Source: Bacteroidota bacterium (lineage in GTDB: Bacteria > Bacteroidota > Bacteroidia > AKYH767-A > OLB10). From it: a stretch of 41,908 bases of DNA. How positions within the stretch are numbered: the stretch's first letter is position 1; every line of letters begins with the position of its first letter. The stretch spans positions 1-41,908 of the forward strand of contig JAHEMF010000010.1 of the NCBI GenBank assembly GCA_024643795.1. The letters are read 5' to 3'. Positions 9,901 to 16,799 of this stretch are shown here, piece after piece. Position numbers and translations under genes: made by a program. Below the pieces are notes generated by a model that did no database searches, had not been told where the DNA came from, and saw only the letters and a program-made list of their open reading frames with translations.

Positions 9901-10905
9901 ATTTGGTAGGAGTGTATGGCCTAACTTATATCTCGGAACCGGGAAACTCAAGATCTGATCTGTAGCAGTTATATTCACGTTCGGGTGTCCGGGTGCATAA
10001 TCTTTAGTATCCATCCCTGCAGAAACATGGTCTGGAGTAGGAGGGTTGGTGGAAGATGCCTTGAACGTATAATGATTACCTTGTTTGAAATCCAGATAAT
10101 GCATATATATCTGATTGTCAGGAAGGGAATATTTATAGATGGCCATTTCATCATACTCCCCATAGTATTTCAGGTATTGTGATCCCGTGTTCAACAGGAG
10201 TTCTCTGTTTACACTTGTGTTATTGGTGAAGTAGCCAACGTCTGTAACTTTTGAGTATCCATCTGCAAGCTGGCCGTCGATCCAGATCTGTTTTTGGCCA
10301 TTGGCAGAATTGTATTTAAACACCATATGATGCCAGTTGTTATCCATGAAATAACCATAAGACCTTCTTCCTATCTGGTCAAGATTAACCGTGAACTCGT
10401 CTGCCAACCATCCGCCTGATGATTTATTGGTTTGAGTTATGAAGGTGATATAAGGGTATCCCATTCTTGCCTCAATAGCTCCATCTATCCTTTTGAAGAA
10501 AGTGGTGGTATTAAACAGATACCCTGGTTTGAAAAGAAATTCTATAGTGAACTCCCTGTCAACATCCAGTTCCCCTGCTCTTATCAATCCTGAAGTTCCA
10601 TCCAGCTTCAGGCATCTGCCTATGCCACCCTGGGAAGAGTTGCTGATGGAATAATTTGATTGATAATAATTAGGATCAAGGTTAAAGTTTCCAATTGAAT
10701 CGGAAAGCGGGTTGGAGCTTTCAAAGGTCCAATAGCTATAAGGAGTGTAATTTTGTGCCTTGCATTCAGAGCCCGATCCCGGAAGAATAATAATTGAAAG
10801 TATCACAATGATAATGGCTCTCACAACCTTCACGGTTGTCAGAGAATTCATGAAGGTTTTCTTCATTGATTGGGTTTTTTGGTATTGGTTACTATTTATT
10901 GCCAT
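6928..10905 (-). CDS. 1325-aa multidomain T9SS-secreted protein, tandem paralogue of the 1617-aa protein
   Basis: The order of domains repeats that of the left neighbour: signal peptide (1-51, ending SECKAQ), LamG-like fold (52-275; IEFLFKPGYLF, NWHHMVFKYN), the same unassigned core (300-705; FENGE 499-503, DGQPTWR from 567, VVESR with E619, GWD 641, MTGAEFFYT with E665), beta-rich segment (735-820), CBM-like module (IEAEL 825 to DIDQILLTGD 961), two Ig-like repeats, one Fn3 and a type A sorting domain (HPNPAKS 1249, GMYMVTL 1305). The tail is shorter than in the paralogue. I chose the ATG at 10905 because AAGGA precedes it and because the paralogue shares the N-terminal INS triplet; ATG 10866 (MKKTF) is an alternative. 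The acids conserved in both cores are E500, E503, D567, E619, D641 and E665, which supports an enzyme. The substrate is probably a polysaccharide, by inference from the LamG and CBM modules. Confidence 0.85.
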   Translation of the reverse strand: MAINSNQYQKTQSMKKTFMNSLTTVKVVRAIIIVILSIIILPGSGSECKAQNYTPYSYWTFESSNPLSDSIGNFNLDPNYYQSNYSISNSSQGGIGRCLKLDGTSGLIRAGELDVDREFTIEFLFKPGYLFNTTTFFKRIDGAIEARMGYPYITFITQTNKSSGGWLADEFTVNLDQIGRRSYGYFMDNNWHHMVFKYNSANGQKQIWIDGQLADGYSKVTDVGYFTNNTSVNRELLLNTGSQYLKYYGEYDEMAIYKYSLPDNQIYMHYLDFKQGNHYTFKASSTNPPTPDHVSAGMDTKDYAPGHPNVNITATDQILSFPVPRYKLGHTLLPNVPLYGVEYFGGLFQPGVSTTQALENAKIQQKDLIPNFNYSLLISSNSHEYIYYDDTTKFAGYFLKLANQNPNWHTSIFTFWPQLNPEIAGFKQREPYVTCGCLNPTDYLRNSSGQYLDMYGNVTGQKYLSPAASTDSIKSDGQTQRYYLQQLANRLQRPLNLIFENGEVIPFYNNSSVLSQDPIVNSDKNSTGLDWKTYEAKRAKEKVLAYRDQFMSIAQFNNTKFAYFQVDGQPTWRFKYDEMRQTNTLLNGQHYPTGDIYMRYPNNWRYWTSAWHGWQWVVESRHVEIPLGDKLYSPPVSPGWDIDEEKNVRPAQWLGMLKAISMTGAEFFYTAYFNLTTPFPDSRNWAWQVVMPSYAQAVSSHYEDLFRDGYLMEGDVPNDYINPSWNAYSFQSGDLRKLIVIRKHNSKNKYAITGTIQPNTNMAGAVEEEGLATITLDGQQLKFNVRRQGSTYIYDKSRSGDPIFYQVDGWHESSHPSYWSNNFNIEAELYDNGSTGANIRTIVPNGTLAGDYTNYTTYIELSSGARINYTFQPRKYGYTKYYLWVRAKSRTGASTGFTAGMLNSGSSTLDCITNTSWDWYRFDVNSLPVSFAGLAIGENATLQLIALNGILDIDQILLTGDNGSVHGNTPNQCSTQVPNVTLSGSNKICQGESVTLTASTGSSYLWSNGSTTKSITVSSAGTYWVTVYVNGTPGTSLPVDIYTISSPPAIITVNGSATICAGSSVQLIADFANYYLWSNGETTKSINVTSAGSYSVTVSNKVGCSETSSPVNINVSNCTSSCDPPFNLNTDYVASTWAQLSWSAPNTNETGFNVKLKNMNTGYVYITGIVPNTTTSMGVGTVSNTKYRWWVRSRCPNWEKSAYAGWLSFNTTNQRIADPYQPSDLTPLIRLDDENPNEVNMDAVEFSAHPNPAKSIVTLSLKTEDGSDLRLNISDITGKLVYSDVFNAVAGINLQDIDISFLNPGMYMVTLRNQSRIWTTKVIKN

Positions 10906-11061
10906 GAATCCTTGGAAAACCCCATTCCCGTAGTGTTTTTAAAGGTTCACCGGCGTTCAAAAATAAAAATCCCAATCACTTTTGTGGAGTCTAATATCAG
11001 TATCTAGTAAAATCAGCTGATGCTCAACACATTAAGATATTAACAGGGTGTTGATAACGTT

Positions 11062-11124
11062 CATTCACCAAAAAAAAAGATACGTTCACCCAAAAAAACA
11101 AGTCATTCACCCAAAAAAAGAGGC
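11062..11124. repeat. three tandem 21-bp units with phased A-tracts
   Basis: Three imperfect copies start at 11062, 11083 and 11104, each beginning C(A/G)TTCACC followed by an A-tract of 7 to 9 bases. The 21-bp period equals two helical turns, which would phase the A-tracts and bend the DNA. The last A-tract doubles as the T run of the adjacent terminator on the minus strand. There are too few copies and no spacer diversity, so it is not a CRISPR. Confidence 0.7.
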
Positions 11125-11150
11125 AGGCTTATCTTGTTTGAGCCTGCCTC
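11113..11150 (-). terminator. Rho-independent terminator of the 147-aa type B CTD gene
   Basis: On the minus strand GAGGCAGGCT pairs perfectly with AGCCTGCCTC (10 bp, 11-base loop) and is followed by seven T residues. It lies just past the stop codon at 11182 and separates this gene from the giant paralogue downstream on the same strand. Confidence 0.9.
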
Positions 11151-11181
11151 CTGAAATTGATTATAAAGTTTGATCAATTGT

Positions 11182-11625
11182 TTAATAAATGATGTTTACG
11201 GTTCCATTTCTGGATGTATTGTTACCTGATTCTTCCCGGGCGGTTACTCTATAAACATAGGTTCCCTCAGGAACATTCTTGCCATTATAGGTGCCATCCC
11301 ATTGTTCATTGATATTAGCCGATTCAAATACCTTTTCACCCCATCTGTTATAGATCTCCATACTGTATTGCTTTATGGATTCACCATACACTCCAAAGGT
11401 GTCATTGAGCCCATCTCCGTTAGGAGTGAATGAATTTGGAATAAATATTGTCATATATGGATTAACCTCGGTGGTGTTTGAAAGTGATTGAACCGAATTA
11501 TCTCCTTTTTTAAAGGCCGTTACCCGGTACTTCCTGGAAGAAAGAACCGATTGTGCGTTGGCCGAAAATACACAGGTGCCGGTTAAGATCATCACTGTAA
11601 TTGTCAGCCGGATATAACTTCTCAT
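11182..11625 (-). CDS. 147-aa secreted protein consisting almost only of a T9SS type B (CHU_C, gliding-associated) sorting domain
   Basis: A signal peptide (1-24, ending SANA) is followed by about 35 residues without a recognisable domain, then a complete type B sorting domain (61-147). Its hallmark blocks are FIPNSFTPNGDGLNDTF (61-77), IYNRWGEKVF (91-100) and WDGTYNGKNVPEGTYVYRV (109-127). Type B domains direct proteins through T9SS and normally sit at the end of large adhesins such as SprB, so a near stand-alone copy is unusual. The start is the ATG at 11623-11625; no strong Shine-Dalgarno is seen. It has its own strong terminator. It may be a small surface protein, a remnant of a larger adhesin, or a competitor or partner for the sorting machinery; function is unknown. 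Confidence 0.85.
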   Translation of the reverse strand: MRSYIRLTITVMILTGTCVFSANAQSVLSSRKYRVTAFKKGDNSVQSLSNTTEVNPYMTIFIPNSFTPNGDGLNDTFGVYGESIKQYSMEIYNRWGEKVFESANINEQWDGTYNGKNVPEGTYVYRVTAREESGNNTSRNGTVNIIY

Positions 11626-12058
11626 TGCATAAATAAGTTTAGGTACGGGACCAAAATACTATGCAGGAGAAGCCTATACTCGTCAATTCACCTTAAGTCA
11701 GTTCAAGTGTAAGACTTCAGCGTGAATATTGTAGAATTCCTTATAAATCTATAAGAATGATAACCATAATCTATTGATATGCAATATTATATAGCTATGT
11801 AAGCGTAATTTGACCTTCCGGATATGAAGTAAACTGACCACATATTTGAGCTCGAAAACCTTAATTATTCAAAAATCCAGATCATGGACAACCAAACATT
11901 ACCATTTCACAAAAAAAAGGAGACAGATATTAATTTAACTTTTATAATGTATACATTTATGAAACAGTACAGGTATTCTCCGTTCTTTGAGTGCTACAAT
12001 GCAGCTAATGCTGTAAGCTTCTAATAATTGCTTAAACAATTTTAAAATCAAACAGCCT
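11626..12058. other. 433-base AT-rich spacer with divergent gene starts
   Basis: The spacer separates the leftward type B CTD gene from the rightward coiled-coil gene, so it must hold two promoters. I see no full TAnnTTTG box with a correctly spaced TTG on either strand. A 46-codon ORF (11884-12024) is listed separately. A small AATTG/CAATT hairpin (12026-12041) lies just before the coiled-coil gene. Nothing else is interpretable. Confidence 0.5.
11884..12024 (+). CDS. possible 46-aa small ORF upstream of the coiled-coil gene
   Basis: ATG GAC AAC CAA opens a 46-codon frame (MDNQTLPFHKKKETDINL at the start, ending NAANAVSF) that stops 34 bases before the 129-aa gene. It has no recognisable domain and no clear ribosome site before its own start. 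A leader peptide for the next gene is conceivable, but the AT-rich base composition could easily produce such a frame by chance. Confidence 0.2.
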   Translation: MDNQTLPFHKKKETDINLTFIMYTFMKQYRYSPFFECYNAANAVSF

Positions 12059-12448
12059 ATGGACACAAATGAGCAATTGGCCGGTATGCATGATGAGCAT
12101 GCAAGCTGGCAAAATGAGATCCTTGGATATCGCAAGGAGATTGAAAACTTAAATAAAGACCTGGCACAGATGGTCCAAAAATCCACACCCCGGGAAATCT
12201 CGCCTTCTGTGGAACATTTTCAGAATCAGTTTATCAGGCAAAATGAGGTGCTTGACATCTTAAGGCACGATCTGAAACAATATGAGAATAAGATTGAGCA
12301 CCTTCAGGCTCATAAAGGATCAATAGATGAATCACTTACCAAAGAAAGAAAAGCCAACCTTGAGAGGTTGAGTGATTTCGAAAGGATATTCAATGAGTTA
12401 AAGCTTGAATTCAAAGAATTCGAAGCTTCTGAAGTGCTGCAATCCTGA
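12059..12448 (+). CDS. 129-aa cytoplasmic coiled-coil protein, function unknown
   Basis: The product is highly charged and rich in Glu, Lys, Gln and Leu, with heptad-like spacing over about residues 15-45 and 60-120 (YRKEIENLNKDLAQMV; EVLDILRHDLKQYENKIEHL; FNELKLEFKEFE). It has no signal peptide, no membrane segment and no catalytic motif, so it is probably a cytoplasmic coiled coil. I do not recognise a named family. The reading frame is intact and its final codons and stop lie inside a strong terminator hairpin, which supports a real transcription unit. It converges on a small membrane-protein gene 16 bases away. Confidence 0.7.
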   Translation: MDTNEQLAGMHDEHASWQNEILGYRKEIENLNKDLAQMVQKSTPREISPSVEHFQNQFIRQNEVLDILRHDLKQYENKIEHLQAHKGSIDESLTKERKANLERLSDFERIFNELKLEFKEFEASEVLQS

Positions 12449-12463
12449 TTGCAGCATTTTTAT
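12435..12463 (+). terminator. Rho-independent terminator overlapping the end of the coiled-coil gene
   Basis: TGCTGCAAT and ATTGCAGCA form a perfect 9-bp stem with a 4-base CCTG loop, followed by a T-rich run with one interrupting A. The stop codon TGA (12446-12448) starts in the loop. The minus-strand side lacks a T run, so it terminates mainly the rightward gene. Confidence 0.85.
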
Positions 12464-12464
12464 T

Positions 12465-12647
12465 TTATAGTGCCGTGACCAGCATAACTGCCAGCAGGGA
12501 TACTATGATGACCTCTTCGTAAACTACATACCAGGTGGTCAGGGCACGTTTTTCTTTGTCCATGCTTACATAATGGTTAACAAGACCTTCGAGTTTGTCT
12601 TGCATATGGTTATAGGTCATACCTGAATCGTTGTTTTTTGATTTCAT
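12465..12647 (-). CDS. possible 60-aa single-pass membrane protein
   Basis: The frame encodes a polar N-terminus (MKSKNNDSGMTYNHMQDKLE) and one C-terminal hydrophobic segment (EEVIIVSLLAVMLVTAL), which resembles a small tail-anchored protein. I prefer the ATG at 12647 because CCAGG lies a few bases upstream; an in-frame ATG at 12668 would add seven residues. No family is recognised. It converges with the coiled-coil gene and its stop lies two bases beyond that gene's terminator. The composition looks like a real protein, but the gene is short and has no independent support. Confidence 0.45.
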   Translation of the reverse strand: MKSKNNDSGMTYNHMQDKLEGLVNHYVSMDKEKRALTTWYVVYEEVIIVSLLAVMLVTAL

Positions 12648-12844
12648 ATTACCTGGGTTTTGTTGCATCCTCGCAATCTAACCTCTAAAAGATATTGAGA
12701 TGGGTAAAAAAGGCACTTATACTTACAACAACTTATCTGACCAATAAGTTAGCAGATTAGCTTGCAGAGATCAAAATAAACTAGGTTGCTTGCTGTGAAG
12801 GCCTTTAAAGCAAAGTGGTTCAGGGGAATCGCATGTGAAGGCGA

Positions 12845-13474
12845 TTACGGTTTATGGTCTGTGATCTTAAATTCTTTATTACAGAATTTAGTTTCAACTC
12901 TTACATTATTACTACAGACAACGAAAATTCTTTTGTTTTTGAATTCATCAATCAAACCTTCATACCAATCGTAACCCTGTTCATCAAGGTTAGATAATGG
13001 TTCGTCGAGCAATACAAGTCCGGTGTCAGAAATTAGTGCCAGCACTACCTTAAGTCTCATTTTCATTCCTGATGAAAAATTCCTTATAAGTTTGTCTTCA
13101 TTTCCCGTTAGCTCAGCTTTGCTTATGATCTGCTGAGGTGAAAGATCATTAATGATGGTTTTATGATTGGAATAAAAGGAAATGTGTTCCAATAACGTGA
13201 GTTCCTCAGGCATGTCCAGATAAGGTGCTGCAAGACTAATGTTTTGGTAGTAGAGCTGTTCGGTAACTGGACCTGATTCATTGAATAAGGTGACTGTACC
13301 TTCCGAAGGCATCAAAAATCCGGATACAATTTGTAAAAATGTAGATTTACCAGAACCATTGTTTCCGTATACTGCAAGGGCGTCACCTTGCTCGAGGGTT
13401 AACCCAACATTACGGAATATCCACTCAGTCCTGAACTTTTTACCCAGGTCATGTATGGTTATTGATTTAAGCAA
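12845..13474 (-). CDS. ABC-type ATPase subunit, atypical (no Q-loop Gln, no switch His), no permease nearby
   Basis: The 209-aa product is a single nucleotide-binding domain. Walker A is GNNGSGKST (37-45), the signature is FSSGMKMRL (133-141) in place of LSGGQ, Walker B plus the catalytic Glu is GLVLLDEP (152-159) and the D-loop is SNLDE. Two canonical residues are missing: the Q-loop position reads ISLAAPYLDM (79-88) with no Gln, and the switch region reads IFVVCSNN (183-190) with Asn where His is expected. It starts with TTG at 13472-13474; no ATG lies near. The gene is 25 bases behind lpxA and probably in the lipid A operon, yet no membrane subunit is encoded in the window. I recall similar ATPases in other Bacteroidota, so this may be a lineage-specific family; the transported substrate, if any, is unknown. 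Confidence 0.8.
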   Translation of the reverse strand: MLKSITIHDLGKKFRTEWIFRNVGLTLEQGDALAVYGNNGSGKSTFLQIVSGFLMPSEGTVTLFNESGPVTEQLYYQNISLAAPYLDMPEELTLLEHISFYSNHKTIINDLSPQQIISKAELTGNEDKLIRNFSSGMKMRLKVVLALISDTGLVLLDEPLSNLDEQGYDWYEGLIDEFKNKRIFVVCSNNVRVETKFCNKEFKITDHKP

Positions 13475-13499
13475 TTTGAAATTTTATTCGTGAAATAAA

Positions 13500-14294
13500 T
13501 CAGGCTTCGTTTTCATTTGAACTGTACCCTTTAAGTAATCCACGGGTAGAAAGTTCAATGAAATCCAGAATAGCTTTTCTTTGCGGGCTATCTGCAATTT
13601 GAACATGAACCTGTTCAATTGCCTTTTTTGTATTAAGGCCCGAAGTAAAAATGATACGGTAAGTATCTTGAATCACACCTATTTGTTCATTTGTATAACC
13701 GCGTCGGCGCAAGCCCACTGAATTAACACCTGCATATGTTAGTGGTTCCCTTGCAGCAGTTACAAAAGGGGGTACATCTTTTCTTACCAGTGAGCCACCG
13801 CTTATCATTACGTGGCTGCCAATTCTTACAAACTGGTGCACAGCAGAAAGTCCGCCAATAATTGCATGATCTTCAATTTCGATATGCCCTGCCAGGGTAA
13901 CTCCGTTTGCAAGGATAACATGATTTCCAATGATACAATCGTGTGCTATATGAACGTATGCCATTAGCAGGCAATCTGTTCCGACCACAGTTTTTCCGGC
14001 TGCAACTGTACCTTTGTTAATGGTCACAAATTCACGGATGGTTGTATTATCACCAACGTATGCGAATGTTTCTTCGCCGTTGTATTTAAGGTCTTGCGGA
14101 TCAGCAGATATAACTGCACCTGGAAAGATCCTGCAATTTTTTCCTATACGCGCACCGTTAAAAATTGTAACATTAGGTCCAACCCATGTTCCTTCTCCTA
14201 TCTCCACATCACCATAAATAGTTGTGAATGCATCGACCTTAACGTTGGGTCCGATCTTCGCTGAAGGGTCTATTACAGATAAGTTGGAGATCAT
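13500..14294 (-). CDS. lpxA: LpxA, acyl-ACP--UDP-N-acetylglucosamine O-acyltransferase
   Basis: The 264-aa product has the hexapeptide left-handed beta-helix (repeats such as IGPNVK, IGEGTW, IGKNCR) over about residues 8-190 and a helical C-terminal part (TNEQIGVIQDTYRIIF). YVHIAHDCIIGN at 113-124 carries the catalytic His at 118 (His125 in E. coli). It transfers an (R)-3-hydroxyacyl chain from ACP to UDP-GlcNAc, the first step of lipid A synthesis in the cytoplasm. The length is normal for the family. Its ATG overlaps the end of lpxC/fabZ by four bases, so translation is probably coupled. Confidence 0.97.
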   Translation of the reverse strand: MISNLSVIDPSAKIGPNVKVDAFTTIYGDVEIGEGTWVGPNVTIFNGARIGKNCRIFPGAVISADPQDLKYNGEETFAYVGDNTTIREFVTINKGTVAAGKTVVGTDCLLMAYVHIAHDCIIGNHVILANGVTLAGHIEIEDHAIIGGLSAVHQFVRIGSHVMISGGSLVRKDVPPFVTAAREPLTYAGVNSVGLRRRGYTNEQIGVIQDTYRIIFTSGLNTKKAIEQVHVQIADSPQRKAILDFIELSTRGLLKGYSSNENEA

Positions 14295-15691
14295 ACGTCG
14301 TCTTTCCTTACTATTTGAGCCATCATTTCGGCTTCCGTTACAACCTTATCTCCAACATATGCTTTACCGGTCATTTGAACTATACCTCTTCTGATAGGTG
14401 ATGCCAGATCAAGAACAAATACAACAGTGTCGCCCGGAACCACTTTACGCTTGAATCGAGCACTTTCAATTTTCAGAAAATAGGTCCAGTAGTTCTGTGG
14501 GTCGGGAACTGAATTCAATGCCAGTATACCCCCGGTTTGGGCCATGGCCTCTATTAATAAAACGCCAGGTAAAACGGGGTTCTCAGGAAAGTGTCCTTCA
14601 AAGAACCATTCGTTCATGGTCACGTTCTTTACACCCACAACATGCTCATCAGTAAGTTCAATGATCTTGTCTATGAAAAGGAATGGGTAGCGGTGTGGTA
14701 GGTAGCTGGTGATCTTTGCAATATCAAAAAGCGGAGGAGCATTGAGGTCGTATACAGGCACTACGGCCTTCCCCTTTTCTTCTTCTTTGATGAGTTGTTT
14801 TATTTTTCTGGCAAATTCAATGTTTGCAGCATGCCCCGGACGGGCAGCAAGAATGTGCGCTTTTATAGGTCGGCCTATCAGTGCAAGGTCGCCAATTATA
14901 TCGAGTAGTTTGTGACGTGCAGGTTCGTTCTGAAAATGCAGCTGTACATTATTCAATATACCTTTTTCTTTGACCTCTACATGTGGCTTATTAAAAAGTT
15001 CAGCCAGTTCGTCGAGCTTTTGTTGTGAAATGGGCCGGTCAACTACAACAATTGCATTGTCGAGGTCACCTCCTTTGATAAGATCATGTTTTACAAGTGC
15101 CTCCAGTTCATGAAGGAAGCAGAAGGTCCGGTTTGGTGAGATATCTTCCGGAAACTCGCTGATCATGTGCATCTGCGCATGCTGAGTTCCCAGCACCGGT
15201 GAGTTATAGTCAACCATTACAGTGATCCTGTACTCGTCGCTTGGAACGGCCAGCATCTCTACTTTCCTATCCGGTTCTTCATAAGTGAGATTCTGTGTAA
15301 GTTCAAAATAATTGCGATCTGCACTTTGCTCTTTGACACCTGCTTTACGAATAGCTTCGATGAAAGGCCTGGAACTACCATCCATGATAGGAACCTCTGG
15401 GCCGTCAAGATCTATCATCACATTATCGATCTGCATACCTACCAGAGCGGCCAGTGCATGTTCAGTTGTACTTACTTTGCCGCCGTTTTCACTCAGTGTT
15501 GTACCGCGTGCTGTATCAACAACATTGTCAACATCTGCATGAATAACAGGTTGGTTAGGCATGTCGATCCGCCTGAATACAAAACCATGGTTTTCGGGTG
15601 CAGGATGAAAGGTCATGTTCACCGGAGCACCGGTATGTAAACCGTGCCCTGATATTGTAACGGACCCCTTAAGTGTTGTTTGTTTACCCAT
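14291..15691 (-). CDS. lpxC/fabZ: bifunctional LpxC deacetylase / FabZ 3-hydroxyacyl-ACP dehydratase
   Basis: This is the fused form typical of Bacteroidota, 466 aa. Residues 1-305 are LpxC, the zinc UDP-3-O-acyl-GlcNAc deacetylase: zinc ligands are His78 (STTEHALAAL), His260 and Asp264 (ARHKLLDIIGDLAL), and the general acid is His287 (RPGHAANIEF). Residues 320-466 are FabZ, a hot-dog dehydratase: LPHRYPFLFID carries catalytic His333 and GHFPENPVLPGV is followed by Glu381 in LLIEAMAQ. The fusion ties the committed lipid A step to supply of the competing fatty-acid pathway in one polypeptide. Start at ATG 15689-15691, 12 bases after lpxD. Confidence 0.97.
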   Translation of the reverse strand: MGKQTTLKGSVTISGHGLHTGAPVNMTFHPAPENHGFVFRRIDMPNQPVIHADVDNVVDTARGTTLSENGGKVSTTEHALAALVGMQIDNVMIDLDGPEVPIMDGSSRPFIEAIRKAGVKEQSADRNYFELTQNLTYEEPDRKVEMLAVPSDEYRITVMVDYNSPVLGTQHAQMHMISEFPEDISPNRTFCFLHELEALVKHDLIKGGDLDNAIVVVDRPISQQKLDELAELFNKPHVEVKEKGILNNVQLHFQNEPARHKLLDIIGDLALIGRPIKAHILAARPGHAANIEFARKIKQLIKEEEKGKAVVPVYDLNAPPLFDIAKITSYLPHRYPFLFIDKIIELTDEHVVGVKNVTMNEWFFEGHFPENPVLPGVLLIEAMAQTGGILALNSVPDPQNYWTYFLKIESARFKRKVVPGDTVVFVLDLASPIRRGIVQMTGKAYVGDKVVTEAEMMAQIVRKDDV

Positions 15692-15703
15692 ATGAAGAGA
15701 CGC

Positions 15704-16741
15704 CTATTGTGACTGCTTGTAAAAAGCAAGTTCTTTTTCTAATTCACTGATCTTTTGTTCCAGTTCAGGAAGCTTCCTGAACATTACATAACTCCTGCGA
15801 TAATCGCTTACGCTGAATGCGGGTGAGCCTTGAAGAGTTTGCCCTGGTGAGGTTACACTGGATCCAACGCCCGACTGTGCCGCTATTCTGGTTTCATCAG
15901 CAATGGTGATATGGCCTACAATACCTACCTGTCCGCCTATCATACAGTTCTTGCCTATCTTGGTACTTCCAGCAACTCCTGTTTGAGCAGCAATAACAGT
16001 ATTTTCACCTACCTCAACATTGTGCGCGATCTGGATGAGGTTATCGAGTTTTACTCCTTTCCTTATGAAAGTGGATCCTAAGGTTGCTCTGTCAATTGAT
16101 GTACCTGCACCGATCTCCACATTGTCTTCTATCACTACATTACCGATCTGCGCAACCTTTTCAAAGGTGCCGGCGGCAGGTGAAAAGCCAAATCCATCAG
16201 CGCCAATAATAACCCCAGCGTGTAAAGTACAATTTGCACCAATAACACAATCGGAATAAATTTTAACACCCGGGTACAACGTAGTATTATCTCCTATCAT
16301 AACATTATCACCTACATATACCTGAGGGTATAATTTTACATTATCACCAATTTTGCAATTCTCTCCAACAAACGCAAAAGCACCTGCGTACAGATCTTTT
16401 CCTTTTGTTGTGGATGATGCAATGAATGAATGCGGGTCGATACCGGTTTTGTATTTTTTTATTCCGTCGTATATCTCCAAAAGTTTGGCGAAACTCTGGT
16501 ATGCATCTTTCACTTTTACCAGTGTTGTCTTTATCGGTTTATCTGGAAAAAAATCACTGTTCACTATCACTATCGATGCATTGGTCTCGTAGATGTAAGG
16601 GATATATTTTGGATTTGCCAGAAAGCTCAAAGAGCCTGTTTCGGCTTCCTCGATTTTAGCAAGTCGGCTAACCGTGGCTGCCGGATCTCCTTCAACCGTA
16701 CCTCTCAGCATTTCGCTGATCTGTTTTGCAGTGAATTTCAT
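15704..16741 (-). CDS. lpxD: LpxD, UDP-3-O-(3-hydroxyacyl)glucosamine N-acyltransferase
   Basis: The 345-aa product has the N-terminal uridine-binding domain (1-100; [17 protein letters not shown]), a hexapeptide beta-helix (about 105-310) and a C-terminal coiled helix ([16 protein letters not shown]). [18 protein letters not shown] at 233-250 holds the catalytic His at 240. It adds the N-linked hydroxyacyl chain after LpxC in lipid A synthesis. It is the first lpx gene of the leftward operon, 12 bases before lpxC/fabZ and 58 bases after the HD-domain gene. Confidence 0.97.
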   Translation of the reverse strand: MKFTAKQISEMLRGTVEGDPAATVSRLAKIEEAETGSLSFLANPKYIPYIYETNASIVIVNSDFFPDKPIKTTLVKVKDAYQSFAKLLEIYDGIKKYKTGIDPHSFIASSTTKGKDLYAGAFAFVGENCKIGDNVKLYPQVYVGDNVMIGDNTTLYPGVKIYSDCVIGANCTLHAGVIIGADGFGFSPAAGTFEKVAQIGNVVIEDNVEIGAGTSIDRATLGSTFIRKGVKLDNLIQIAHNVEVGENTVIAAQTGVAGSTKIGKNCMIGGQVGIVGHITIADETRIAAQSGVGSSVTSPGQTLQGSPAFSVSDYRRSYVMFRKLPELEQKISELEKELAFYKQSQ

Positions 16742-16799
16742 TTAGTTAAAGCCGGATTCAGTCCTGTCCGGAGAGGCGCAAATTTACAAAAAAACGGCC

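Noticed and set aside
11049-11058. GTTATCAACA on the minus strand, resembling a DnaA box
   Set aside because: A single degenerate match with no cluster, no AT-rich unwinding region and no dnaA or dnaN nearby; not evidence for an origin.
11062-11124. Short tandem repeat considered as a CRISPR
   Set aside because: Only three 21-bp units without unique spacers, and no cas genes in the window.
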